A stretch of DNA of 64,000 bases from CBDDKW01 sp965230425 (GTDB taxonomy: Bacteria; Pseudomonadota; Gammaproteobacteria; UBA1113), in NCBI GenBank assembly GCA_965230425.1, contig CBDDKW010000005.1:1-64000 (forward strand), given 5' to 3'. The notes below the pieces were generated by a model. The model did no database searches. It was not told the DNA's origin and saw nothing but the letters and a program-made list of their open reading frames with translations. Below, one piece after another: positions 47,146 through 56,556 of the stretch; positions within the stretch are counted from its first letter, which is position 1; each line of letters begins with the position of its first letter. A program made the translations under genes and the position numbers.

Positions 47146-47182
47146 TAAGATGAAGTTCTGGGTGTTTTTTATGTTCATCTTA
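47146..47182 (-). terminator. Inverted repeat at the ybeD 3' end, probable terminator
   Basis: TAAGATGAA (47146-47154) and TTCATCTTA (47174-47182) form a perfect 9 bp stem with a 19-base loop. It begins at the ybeD stop codon. Read on the minus strand it is followed by an A/T-rich stretch with six Ts (GTTAATTTTTT), as in an intrinsic terminator. It would separate ybeD from whatever lies beyond, here the secretion island. Confidence 0.5.
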
Positions 47183-47446
47183 CAGTGCCATCACCACCAA
47201 TTCCGATGCGGTTAAATCTCGGTAAATAGCATCTAATTGATCTTGGCTTTGGGCTTGGATGGTCACAGTGATCGCTAAATATTTACCACCTTTGCTCGGG
47301 CGAGCTTTGATAGCGCCTTCGGTTAAATCAGGTACATGCGCATGAATAATGCTGTAAATGGTTTCTTCAAAGGCATCACTCTGCTCTCCAAATACTTTAA
47401 TAGGGAACTGACAAGGAAAGGTTAATAATTTTTTATCTTGTGTCAT
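47180..47446 (-). CDS. ybeD: YbeD-like DUF493 protein
   Basis: The 88-residue protein matches the YbeD/DUF493 family: LTFPCQFPIKVFGEQSDAFEETI, SKGGKYLAITVTIQAQSQDQLDAIYRDL, ending VVMAL. The fold resembles ACT-like regulatory domains; the E. coli function is poorly defined, though its gene neighbours lipB and dacA are constant. ATG at 47446 overlaps the dat stop by 14 bases. An upstream in-frame start at 47482 is less likely. In related genomes lipB comes next. Confidence 0.92.
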   Translation of the reverse strand: MTQDKKLLTFPCQFPIKVFGEQSDAFEETIYSIIHAHVPDLTEGAIKARPSKGGKYLAITVTIQAQSQDQLDAIYRDLTASELVVMAL

Positions 47447-48293
47447 GAGAAAATTGACCTCGGTAAGTTTTATAAAGAGCAATCACTTGCTGCCATACTG
47501 GGCCGGCTTTACCGTGTCCCACAGGTTGTTTATCCAACTCAATTACAGGAATAATTTCTTTACTTGAACCCGTGAGCCAAACTTCATCTGCTTGACATAA
47601 TTGCTCGCAACGAATATCGGCCTGTGCATGGGGTATGTTATTTGCCGCTAATAATTCTAAAACTAACTCACGCGTTACGCCGAGTAACATATTATTGTCT
47701 TTGGGCGGGGTGATCACCTTGCCATCCTTAACCATAAATAAATTACTCGATGTTGCTTCAATGGCATTGCCTTGTTTATATAAGATGACTTCATCAGCGC
47801 CTTGATTTAAACCTTCTTGGTGTAACAGGACATTAGCCAATAAAGTCGTCGCTTTTATTTGGCAAAGCTGCCAACGTGAATCTTCCATTAAAACAGCACT
47901 GACGCCTTTTTCTAGTACGTCAATAGGGTGGGTATGCAATTGTTGACTAAAGGCAAAGATGGTTGGATTGATTTTTTCTGGCACTGCTAAGCGTCGCTGG
48001 GGTGCTGGGCCACGCGTGATTTGTAGATATAATGATTGATCGCCATCATTATTTAAATCCACTAACTTTTGTAGGATAGCTTGCCACTGCTCATCACTGA
48101 TCGGGATATCAAGTTGGATCCCAGCAAGTGAACGGCGTAGACGACGTAAGTGTTGTTCGATTCGAAATAATTTACCGCCAAAGACAGGGATCACTTCATA
48201 AATGGCGTCACCAAATAAAAACCCACGATCCATGACTGAAACGTGGGCATTTTCTAAGGGGAGATATTCACCATTTAAATATGCAATACTCAT
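47433..48293 (-). CDS. dat: D-amino acid aminotransferase (class IV)
   Basis: This PLP-dependent enzyme interconverts D-alanine and D-glutamate with their keto acids, supplying cell-wall precursors. Visible features are VMDRGFLFGDAIYEVIP at the N-terminus, Lys147 in QIKATTLLANVL as the PLP lysine, EATSSNLFMV, and LTGSSKEIIPV near the C-terminus. The length of 286 residues is normal. The start overlaps the dacA stop by 4 bases. Dat in this location between dacA and ybeD is common in gammaproteobacteria outside the enterics. Branched-chain aminotransferase activity cannot be ruled out by sequence. Confidence 0.92.
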   Translation of the reverse strand: MSIAYLNGEYLPLENAHVSVMDRGFLFGDAIYEVIPVFGGKLFRIEQHLRRLRRSLAGIQLDIPISDEQWQAILQKLVDLNNDGDQSLYLQITRGPAPQRRLAVPEKINPTIFAFSQQLHTHPIDVLEKGVSAVLMEDSRWQLCQIKATTLLANVLLHQEGLNQGADEVILYKQGNAIEATSSNLFMVKDGKVITPPKDNNMLLGVTRELVLELLAANNIPHAQADIRCEQLCQADEVWLTGSSKEIIPVIELDKQPVGHGKAGPVWQQVIALYKTYRGQFSHDTR

Positions 48294-49528
48294 CCGTGTT
48301 GGCTTTGTGTCTGGTCATCATGTGGTTTATGCAAGGATAAGCTAATAGAATCCGTGAAACGAGTCCACATGCCACCTTTAGGATCATCACGTAAAGCCAC
48401 CAGTGGTCGTTTTGCTAATTCCTTGCCAGCAAGACTAATGTTTAATTCACCTAGTTGCTTACCTTTTTCCACGGGGGCTTTAATGGGATTATGTAGTGAA
48501 GTGACCGCTTGTAAATGATCATATTGGCCATTAGGAATGGTTAGGTACAAGTCTGCAGTTAAGCCAACGGGTATGGTCTTTTCATTACCAGACCAGATAC
48601 GTGGGCTAACAACGGTATCACCGGCGCTGTATACCTTATAGGTTTTGTAAAAACGGAAGCCGTACATTAACAATGCCTGACTATCTTTGGCTCTGGCACT
48701 ATCACTGGGTGTACCCATGACTACGCTGACCAAGCGCATATTATCTTTTAAGGCAGAAGAGACTAAGCAATAGCCTGCAGCTTTGGTATGACCCGTTTTG
48801 ATGCCATCAGCATATTGGTAACGCCATAATAAACGGTTACGGTTAGGCTGCTTGATGCCATTGAAGGTAAACCATTTTTGTTTATACCAAGGGTAATATT
48901 CAGGAAAGTCACGTATCAGTGCTTGCGCTAAAATACCCATGTCTTTAGGGGTAGTGTAGTGATCTCGATTAGGCATACCAGTAGAATCAACAAAATGACT
49001 ACCAGTCATACCCAAACGTTGTGCTTCGTGATTCATTAAACCGGCAAAGGCTTTTTCACTGCCAGCAACATATTCAGCTAAAGCCACGCAGGCATCATTA
49101 CCTGAATCGACGATGACACCTTGGATTAAGTCATTAACTTTTACTTTTTGCCCTTGCCTCACAAACATCTTTGAACCACCCATGGCCCACGCATCTTTGC
49201 TGATAGTGACTTCATCATCCAAATGGATTTGGCCACTATGTAGGGCTTCTTCTACTATGTACATGGTCATCATTTTTGTGAGACTAGCAGGTGCCATGCG
49301 TTCATCGGCATTTTTTTGTGCAACGATGGTGCTGCTTTGCGCATCCATTAAGACATAACCTTTAGCGTTGATATCAGGTGCTGCAGGGATTAATGCAGGC
49401 AGACTAGGGGGGCGGTGTTCTTTAGCGACAGAGTCAAAAAGCGTGGTTGCTGATGCAATATTGAACATGCACGTTAATGTGAGAATAGATGCAAAGCTAA
49501 GCAGTCTGCGTCCAGAGAAAAGTTTCAT
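48290..49528 (-). CDS. dacA: D-alanyl-D-alanine carboxypeptidase (PBP5/6 type)
   Basis: DacA trims the terminal D-Ala from peptidoglycan pentapeptides in the periplasm. A signal peptide (about residues 1-27) is followed by SLTK (Ser82, Lys85), SGN (142-144) and KTG (244-246), the three penicillin-binding motifs, and a C-terminal PBP5-type domain. The end contains an amphipathic region (MWTRFTDSISLSLHKP) as in membrane-anchored homologues. The length of 412 residues is normal. A divergent VgrG-like gene begins 165 bases upstream, in a position that does not normally hold secretion genes. Confidence 0.96.
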   Translation of the reverse strand: MKLFSGRRLLSFASILTLTCMFNIASATTLFDSVAKEHRPPSLPALIPAAPDINAKGYVLMDAQSSTIVAQKNADERMAPASLTKMMTMYIVEEALHSGQIHLDDEVTISKDAWAMGGSKMFVRQGQKVKVNDLIQGVIVDSGNDACVALAEYVAGSEKAFAGLMNHEAQRLGMTGSHFVDSTGMPNRDHYTTPKDMGILAQALIRDFPEYYPWYKQKWFTFNGIKQPNRNRLLWRYQYADGIKTGHTKAAGYCLVSSALKDNMRLVSVVMGTPSDSARAKDSQALLMYGFRFYKTYKVYSAGDTVVSPRIWSGNEKTIPVGLTADLYLTIPNGQYDHLQAVTSLHNPIKAPVEKGKQLGELNISLAGKELAKRPLVALRDDPKGGMWTRFTDSISLSLHKPHDDQTQSQHG

Positions 49529-49693
49529 TATTGTTCCACCCGTATGGTTACTGATTCTTGCTAATGTACCATATGTTGTGGTCTAGATTCGAGTATTTTG
49601 TAACTTGCTTTGATGCCATAAAAGTTTTCAGGTGCTGCTTTTTATTATATATTAAATATGATTTTATGTATTTTCTGTGTGTAGGTAAAAGCA

Positions 49694-51622
49694 ATGCGTT
49701 GGAAACTTTCTATTGCCGGTAAAGTGCAGATCTGGGTGCATATAAGCCATTTTAGTGTGGAGCAGTTTAGTTTCTCCAGTATTTACACCATTGAATTGAC
49801 AGTCATTGCGCACCACGCCATTGATGAAGCCAAGTTAATGGCCCAGTACGCAGTACTGTATGATGAAATCCAAAGTGTCTATTTATATGGTGTAATTGCC
49901 CAGGTTATTGTTGCTCAGCAAACCCAGGGCCATTGGGCCTATACACTGAAGATAAAATCACCGTTGCATTTACTGAGACTGAAGGTGACGCCGCGTTGTC
50001 TTGCTAATCAGCAGGTTGACCAGATGGTACGCAATTTGCTTGCTGATACTATGCCTTGGCCTGTCACTATCCAGTGGCGTTCGCAAAAAAGTCAGCTCAC
50101 TCGGGACTTCACCTTACAGCAGCAGGAAACAGATTATGCAGTATTAGAGCGCTTACTAAGAGAATATAATATGCATTACTGCTTTGTTCATAAACAAGCA
50201 GCACCAGTATTACGGATCAGTGATGATATTGCCCAGTTGTCTGAGCGACAACAAGCAGCTATGCAGCTATCTACACGGTCGGGTTTATGCAATTTTGGTC
50301 TCAGCGGTCATCTAGTGCAGGAAACACAACGACTTGGTGCACGGGAGCTGGTAGTAGAAACTACATATCTGGATTTTGAATTAGGTCAAACCATATACTG
50401 CCATGATGGTAGCGAGGGTACTATCTACCGTATTGTTGCAATGCACTGGCAAGTACAATGCGCTTTACCTATGGGTGGGCAAGGAAATAGTATTAAAAAT
50501 AGACTCTCGCTTATGCCACTGCCGCAATCATATGAGCTTCAATTACCGCAAGTTGCGCAATTACCGGCTTGTCTTTGGTCTGGACGTGTTCAGTATCGTA
50601 ATAGGGCAATAGCTTATGCAACAGATGTGATTGATACACCAACCAAGCAGCCAGCGAATCAGCAGCAGCATATAGGTCAAGATGTTTACAAAAAAACTCA
50701 GGCCAATGCATCCTCACAGCAAGAGCAAGCATCAACACCCACTGCAATGGATAGCCAAGGCTGCTACCAAGTTGCGATGAATTTCGCTAAAGGTGATAAG
50801 CAATCTATCACCCATGCTATTCAGCCCTTACAGCAATTAGCGGGGCAGAGTACTGAGCATGCGGCTTATGGAGTGCAGCACCCTATTGCTCCAGAGACAT
50901 ATGTTGCTGCTTTTCCCCTAAATAATGATGGTGAACAATTAGTCTTGATGGGAGCTATCAACGATGGATTAAGTCCGGTGACCAGCGTCAACGTCACGGA
51001 GAATATTTTACAAACAGCATCAGGGCATGCATTAGTGATTGATGATTGGTTAGCAGCAGCGCGTTTAAGCTTATCCACTCAGGAGGGCCAACAGCAGCTA
51101 CAGTTCAGTGCGGGCCAACAAGCTGGGATCCAAATGAAAAATCATTTAGGTGATATAGCCATCAGTGCCGGCGCTAAAATAATGCAAAAGGTGGGCCAAG
51201 ATTTTACTGTAGTCGTTGAAGCGGATATGCAACAAATGGCTAATAAAGACCTACATATTCAGTCTGGCCAGGCAGATGTACAGCTCTTGACGCAACAGCA
51301 GGCAAAAATTTCAGCAAAAGGCACAGTTTGCATACAAGCGAAAGGTAAGTTAACAAGCCATAGCGAAAAAAATATAAATTTTTTTAGTGATGCCAATTTA
51401 CAAATAATTAGCGAAAAAAATGCTATAAATATCCACGCCTTAACTGATGTCAGCCACTCTCATGCAAGCAATAGGTTCAAATGTACAGCAGCACAAACAT
51501 TGGTCTTAGACAATGGCCATTGCCAAATTAGCCTTAAAAAAAATTCACTATCAATCAATGCCCTGGAAATAATTCTTGATGCAAAACAGATATATTTACC
51601 GGCTGAAACATTGTGTCAATGA
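49694..51622 (+). CDS. Divergent VgrG-like protein
   Basis: The 642-residue product has a gp27-like N-terminal half (FTLQQQETDYAVLERLLREYNMHYCFVH; LELVVETTYLDFELGQTIYCHDG is close to the pattern) and a C-terminal gp5-like half with a repetitive beta-helix (QSGQADVQLLTQQQAKISAKGTVCIQAKGKL). The middle (about 300-400) is Gln/Ala-rich and poorly conserved, and the usual OB-fold motif is hard to see. It may be degenerate or specialised as a carrier. It lies on the plus strand, 132 bases before the 1267-residue gene, between dacA and rlpA. No toxin domain is fused. Confidence 0.78.
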   Translation: MRWKLSIAGKVQIWVHISHFSVEQFSFSSIYTIELTVIAHHAIDEAKLMAQYAVLYDEIQSVYLYGVIAQVIVAQQTQGHWAYTLKIKSPLHLLRLKVTPRCLANQQVDQMVRNLLADTMPWPVTIQWRSQKSQLTRDFTLQQQETDYAVLERLLREYNMHYCFVHKQAAPVLRISDDIAQLSERQQAAMQLSTRSGLCNFGLSGHLVQETQRLGARELVVETTYLDFELGQTIYCHDGSEGTIYRIVAMHWQVQCALPMGGQGNSIKNRLSLMPLPQSYELQLPQVAQLPACLWSGRVQYRNRAIAYATDVIDTPTKQPANQQQHIGQDVYKKTQANASSQQEQASTPTAMDSQGCYQVAMNFAKGDKQSITHAIQPLQQLAGQSTEHAAYGVQHPIAPETYVAAFPLNNDGEQLVLMGAINDGLSPVTSVNVTENILQTASGHALVIDDWLAAARLSLSTQEGQQQLQFSAGQQAGIQMKNHLGDIAISAGAKIMQKVGQDFTVVVEADMQQMANKDLHIQSGQADVQLLTQQQAKISAKGTVCIQAKGKLTSHSEKNINFFSDANLQIISEKNAINIHALTDVSHSHASNRFKCTAAQTLVLDNGHCQISLKKNSLSINALEIILDAKQIYLPAETLCQ

Positions 51623-51753
51623 TTAAGAGAGTTGCAAGAGGAGAAACTGGCACACTCTTCAGGCTGTGCTATACCTAGAAATATTCAAGAAAAAAATAAC
51701 AACTTGTATTTTGTCGTAAAGGATAATACACAATAACTCAAGGGGCCTGGATA

Positions 51754-54700
51754 ATGGCTGGAAGCGAGCACAGCAAACGTAAAAGTCAATCTGTTACTAC
51801 CATCAGTCAGCAAAACATGGAAGAAGTGACTGAACATTGGTTACTATTAGAAAAAGTATTCGCATCATTACGTGAAAAAGCGCATAAGCTATACGAACGT
51901 CGCGGTAATACAGATAAACCTGTCAGTGAAAATGAACTCAATAGTCTCCTTAGTGCTTTAGCTGCATTCAATCGCCAATTACAGCAATTTTACCATGGAC
52001 AATTAGCTTATTATTTGCAGTTAATAGTCAATGAAAAAGAAACCAATGCTAATTCAGGTATGCAAATGGTTTTCCATAATTTACTAGCCGCACATTTAAC
52101 GCCCTTAGATGTTAAGCCAGACGAGCAGCGAGGTAAAGATGGCTTCGTACGTGATCAGGATAATGTTAAAAATTTCAGTATATTTGATTTTGAAGAAGCA
52201 CTCGATAGTATTTATCAACAAATTAAAACAATTTTCGATAAATTAAGCAAGGAAAATAGCCATTGTGAGCTGCATAAATCATTTGCTGATTACTATCACG
52301 TCCATCACCTTGCACAGCAACAGAGGCAGAGCACAGATGATAAATTTGTATTATGTTGGCATGTAGACAAACAACAATGGGTCAAGTTCATCCCTAATAA
52401 GTCTGGCAGAATATCAATTTATACACTATCAAACGATTCCCCAGCAAGTACGCAACAAATATTTAAACGTGTGAAAGATAAAGCAACACGTGCGCAACTC
52501 ATAGGAGCAGGAGCAGTTTATCGCTATGCACCAGATAGCAGTGCTGAATTTAGCTTATCTTTATATAAAAACGCAGAAGCAAATTACGAATTAATTCAGC
52601 ATGGCTGTTTAACTGGGTTAGTCAGGACGTATGATTTTGGTAAACAGTGCTGGCAGGGTTCTCAAATACAACCCAGGAGTGAAGATAAACAGCAGGCTAG
52701 CATTACTGCTTGGCAGGTGAAAGAACAATGTCGAGTGAAATTTTCAATTTCAAAAAGTGGCCAACTAAAAATAAGCAAGCGTAGCAAGGAGGGGTGGGTA
52801 GACATCACTAGTGCTGAGAAAGAGCAATATATGAATGCTGTCTATAAATCCTCACCTGTTAGTAATGATGATTTTCGCATTGTATTTACCAAAACTCAAG
52901 AACATTTTGAAACCTGCTTAGAAAAACAATATGAAAATCTTCAAGAAATTAGGGAGATCAAGAGTACGGCTATCGAACGTGAGCCAATCGAGCTTGGTAA
53001 TACGGTTGCATGGCGTAAAGGTGACGAGAAGCTTGTAAAGTTTATTGTAAGTGAACGTGGTGATGATGCTACGACAACAAAAGCTAAGCAATATGCCGGT
53101 TTGAAAATACAAGTACAAAAAGGTAATAAGTGGCGGGCTGTAGAGGTACAGGATTATCCTAAATATGTTGGTGATGGTGTGCTTTACCACAGTCCAAATA
53201 GCCAAGTATATTTTAATATGCTGTATTCAAGCCAAAGTGTAATGGAAGCAGCCGTCGTGCAATGTGTGGCTGCAAATTTACGTGATACTACACGTTATTT
53301 AGGCCATCAAATTAATATAGAAAAAGCAAAGCTGGCTCACTCTACTTTATCTTTAAGCGGACTTAAGGCATTTGCGGAGCTGTTTGTCAGTGGTGATACG
53401 ACTTCTATGCGTAAGTTGGCGCGTTCAACTTCACAGTTAGTTCTTAAAAAAGCAACAGAAAAAGCCAGAGCGTTGCCAAGCGCATCACAAACAGCAGGAA
53501 AATTACGTAGAGCCATGAGTTTGCGAGATGCCACTGCTACGACGTCAGGAGAACCCAGTTCTCCCCAAAACTCTCAAGAAGGTCGACTATCAGGACTACG
53601 CAAACGCGCAGCGACGATTCAACATGATGGTTCAGCACAATTAGCTGCTGCTGTGGCGGCTGCGAAAGCAGGTAGTCGAGAAAAGATAGCCTCATCTAAA
53701 CGAGCATTCCTACGTAAAACAACATCTGAACGTGATACCAGAGCATCTGAGAATAGTCGCTCTTATTCAATGATTCATGCGTCAACATCCCATGCGACTG
53801 CTGCCAATAGTCCGGTTATGTCTAGTGCTCAAATTGCAGATGCTTTACGGCAATTAGAGCAGCCGTCAGATCAAGCAAGTAGAGTACGGCCAGATGAAAA
53901 TGAAGACACTGGCATAACCCAAGCAGTAGTAAATAGTGCACAGCAAGAACCATCTACAGTTCAGTCAGAACTTCCTCAAGAAGAGCTACCTAGAGATCCA
54001 AGCCCGCCTATAGTTAATGCTAACACTCTTGATGAGGGTTTTACGCCATCTGAAGATAGAGTATCAGAGGTAGATGACGCTGGTTCAGTAGGCGGCGATG
54101 TGGCCACAAGTGGCTCTGACGATGATGATACCAGGCAAGACTTCGCTGCTGATAAACCTAATACAGATGAAACTGCATACTCAGGTACAGAAAGTGAGTA
54201 TGACCAGGAAGGTGTAGGTGATGCGGGTTCCGATGAGGGGGCTGCAATGGATACTCAACTGCAGCAAAACTCAATGCTTATTGAATTAACTGGGCGCGTT
54301 ATTCCACTCAATATCAGTGCCTTGGTGCCCGAAAACGTCCAACGAGATTTTGAAGTAAGTCGTGAACACGTACTCACTATGCAAGGTCGATTTAAAGCCT
54401 ATGATGCTGACGATTTGAATGCAGTCGTTGAGAGCAAACTCAACAACTTTCAGATGTTATATTTGCGTGAAGGCAAGTCACAATCAGCAAAACTATCAGC
54501 ATTAGCAGCGTTATTGGCCAGTTTAAAGCAAGATGTTGCTCAAATAAATGAATTGAAAAATTTCGATTATTTAGATTTTTATAATAATGTTGAGTTATTA
54601 ACTAAAAAGTATCACGCATTGGTGCATTGGTGCAAAGTTTTGGTTGCCACTGAAACAGAATTCACAGCATTGCAAAAAGTAATTTTCACACCTGCCGGTG

Positions 54701-55557
54701 AACTGTTAATACGTCAAGAAAATCTTAATAAGCTAATTGAATATGCTACAGCAGTAACAGGCATTAAACAGCAGTTTACTACGCTTTATAATGGTATGAC
54801 TGAGTTTTTCAACGCAGTACGTGAATTACCAGAGCGGCAATTACCTCAATTTGTGCATACCACTTGGCAAAGTGAACGATACCAAGAGTCATGGGGATTT
54901 GAATTTTCTCCAGGTCAATACACTATTGAGTCGCAATCAGGCCAATTCTATATACGCACGGTCGATGATAGTGATGCGATCATCCTTTCAAGTGATAGTG
55001 AGTTGGATAAAGACACGCTTTCCTTACTCATTCACGATATTTATAAAAATTACCGTTTAGCATCTGAACGTAAGATTGAAATTAAGCAAGCAGAGAGTTC
55101 ATTAATTGAATCACTTGTTTATGGCTTGAAGAAATTAGGTGTGCCTAGTTCAGCGATTGTGATTAGTGCACCAGACTGCAATCTAACGGCGAAGCAATTA
55201 TACGCCAATGTTAAGCGTGCTGAACATTATCGCGCTGCTCCATCTAACACTGCAACATTACTGCCGGAACTTGAAGCTATTGAACATGCAGATACGGAGA
55301 TACGTGCACAAAGGAAAAGATATGAAGCCACTGTGGAACAATTAGTAACTTCGGGCTTCTTAAAACGACCCACTAATGATGAGCGCTTAGCTCGGCGACA
55401 ATTATCTACATTTCGATTGCCTAAAGGCATGGTAATTGCGGCACAAAATGATGATCAACAAGCTATTAGAATGTCTTGTGGTGTTGAGGCAGCAAGGCAA
55501 GGAGACAAGAAAATTTCAACAACTGCAACTTATAGAAATGGAGGACGTGCCTATTGA
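51754..55557 (+). CDS. Large repeat-containing protein, candidate T6SS effector
   Basis: The 1267-residue protein has no signal peptide or known domain. Three repeats of about 100 residues start near 195, 315 and 415. Each has a Trp-led start, then VKF, a Gly, and in repeats 1 and 3 G-x-VY and S-x-F (LCWHVDKQQWVKF; TAWQVKEQCRVKF; VAWRKGDEKLVKF). A possible fourth is at about 1034 (TTWQSERYQESWGFEF). A basic Ser/Ala-rich part (550-690), an acidic disordered part (690-850) and helical segments (860-1030 and 1110-1240) follow. AAGGGG precedes the ATG. Placement directly after a VgrG-like gene suggests a VgrG-delivered effector, possibly acting on host cells. No immunity gene follows on the same strand. 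Confidence 0.7.
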   Translation: MAGSEHSKRKSQSVTTISQQNMEEVTEHWLLLEKVFASLREKAHKLYERRGNTDKPVSENELNSLLSALAAFNRQLQQFYHGQLAYYLQLIVNEKETNANSGMQMVFHNLLAAHLTPLDVKPDEQRGKDGFVRDQDNVKNFSIFDFEEALDSIYQQIKTIFDKLSKENSHCELHKSFADYYHVHHLAQQQRQSTDDKFVLCWHVDKQQWVKFIPNKSGRISIYTLSNDSPASTQQIFKRVKDKATRAQLIGAGAVYRYAPDSSAEFSLSLYKNAEANYELIQHGCLTGLVRTYDFGKQCWQGSQIQPRSEDKQQASITAWQVKEQCRVKFSISKSGQLKISKRSKEGWVDITSAEKEQYMNAVYKSSPVSNDDFRIVFTKTQEHFETCLEKQYENLQEIREIKSTAIEREPIELGNTVAWRKGDEKLVKFIVSERGDDATTTKAKQYAGLKIQVQKGNKWRAVEVQDYPKYVGDGVLYHSPNSQVYFNMLYSSQSVMEAAVVQCVAANLRDTTRYLGHQINIEKAKLAHSTLSLSGLKAFAELFVSGDTTSMRKLARSTSQLVLKKATEKARALPSASQTAGKLRRAMSLRDATATTSGEPSSPQNSQEGRLSGLRKRAATIQHDGSAQLAAAVAAAKAGSREKIASSKRAFLRKTTSERDTRASENSRSYSMIHASTSHATAANSPVMSSAQIADALRQLEQPSDQASRVRPDENEDTGITQAVVNSAQQEPSTVQSELPQEELPRDPSPPIVNANTLDEGFTPSEDRVSEVDDAGSVGGDVATSGSDDDDTRQDFAADKPNTDETAYSGTESEYDQEGVGDAGSDEGAAMDTQLQQNSMLIELTGRVIPLNISALVPENVQRDFEVSREHVLTMQGRFKAYDADDLNAVVESKLNNFQMLYLREGKSQSAKLSALAALLASLKQDVAQINELKNFDYLDFYNNVELLTKKYHALVHWCKVLVATETEFTALQKVIFTPAGELLIRQENLNKLIEYATAVTGIKQQFTTLYNGMTEFFNAVRELPERQLPQFVHTTWQSERYQESWGFEFSPGQYTIESQSGQFYIRTVDDSDAIILSSDSELDKDTLSLLIHDIYKNYRLASERKIEIKQAESSLIESLVYGLKKLGVPSSAIVISAPDCNLTAKQLYANVKRAEHYRAAPSNTATLLPELEAIEHADTEIRAQRKRYEATVEQLVTSGFLKRPTNDERLARRQLSTFRLPKGMVIAAQNDDQQAIRMSCGVEAARQGDKKISTTATYRNGGRAY

Positions 55558-55619
55558 GAAGAAAGAATAACCAGTTATGTTCGTAGTGTTTTATCGTAAA
55601 ATACTGCGAGTGTAAAGTT

Positions 55620-55754
55620 CACCTCGGGATGATGACTACCCCATTCGCCCTTCTCCTTCCCGAGGTGGACACCTTAACTGACATGACTACGCCTGCTTCA
55701 GGAGATGACTACCCCATTCGCCCTTTTTTCCTGGGGCAGGCCCCCTAATACTAC
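55620..55754. repeat. Palindromes and a 22-base direct repeat between convergent genes
   Basis: CACCTCGGGA (55620-55629) and TCCCGAGGTG (55658-55667) form a perfect 10 bp stem. The sequence GATGACTACCCCATTCGCCC occurs at 55631 and again at 55704. GGGGC-AG-GCCCC follows at about 55733-55744. The region lies between the convergent effector and rlpA genes. It resembles a small dispersed repeat and may also end both transcripts. Confidence 0.6.
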
Positions 55755-56555
55755 TTAAATTAATCTGATAATTCCATGAAGCCCAGCAGCTTTTAATTCT
55801 TCAGTGATGGCCTCACCCGCAAACTGTGTTTCTAGCGGACCTATTTGTACTCGATAAATGGGTTGTTTTTGGTAATCGGCTTGATAGATGTTGACGGCTG
55901 TATGCGTGATGAGTTTAATTTTTTCTGCAAGGCGTTCCGCGTTAGTAAATCGTTTAAATGAGCCTACTTGGACAAATAATTGAGCGCGGTGATTGCGTTG
56001 ATAATTTGGGTTAGAACTATTATTCCTACTTGTAGGTGACGTTAAAGCTTCAACCTCAACCCTGGCAGTTCCTTTACCTAACATGTCTAGCTTTTTTGCT
56101 GCAGCGTAGGATAAATCAATAATTCTGCCTTCATGAAAAGGTCCACGGTCATTAACTTTGACAATAATAGCTTTGTCATTTTCCAAGTTTCTCACGCGTA
56201 CATAGCAGGGTAAGGGTAAATTCTTATTTGCTGCAGTCATGGCAAACATATCATAGGGTTCACCACTGGAAGTTAGGCGACCATGAAATTTTGTGCCATA
56301 CCAAGAGGCGATACCCTGAGCGTGATAGCCATTGGCTGTTTTCAAAACATAATAGCGTTTACCGTGCACGACGTAAGAATCCGGATTGCCATAAGGGCTA
56401 AGTGGCTCAGTCACGGGGATCGGATCGGCAATGCCCGTAATATCAATATAATGATCGGGTGCACCGTCTTGAGCCAGTGCTACGGCATTAAAACAATTGA
56501 ATATCACTAGGATCACAAGCAAGCGTACTATCAATGTAGATTTATTTATTTCCAT
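55755..56555 (-). CDS. rlpA: RlpA-like septal lytic transglycosylase with SPOR domain
   Basis: RlpA cleaves denuded glycan strands at the septum. A signal peptide (about 1-29, ending AVALAQ) is followed by a double-psi beta-barrel (about 78-165: GIASWYGTKFHGRLTSSGEPYDMFAMTAA, VKVNDRGPFHEGRIIDLSYAAAKKL) and a C-terminal SPOR domain (about 188-265: AQLFVQVGSFKRFTNAERLAEKI). RlpA is usually a lipoprotein, but here the Cys in FNCFNA does not sit in a proper lipobox, so the protein may be soluble. The stop of the htpX-like gene lies one base before its start. Confidence 0.93.
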   Translation of the reverse strand: MEINKSTLIVRLLVILVIFNCFNAVALAQDGAPDHYIDITGIADPIPVTEPLSPYGNPDSYVVHGKRYYVLKTANGYHAQGIASWYGTKFHGRLTSSGEPYDMFAMTAANKNLPLPCYVRVRNLENDKAIIVKVNDRGPFHEGRIIDLSYAAAKKLDMLGKGTARVEVEALTSPTSRNNSSNPNYQRNHRAQLFVQVGSFKRFTNAERLAEKIKLITHTAVNIYQADYQKQPIYRVQIGPLETQFAGEAITEELKAAGLHGIIRLI

Positions 56556-56556
56556 A

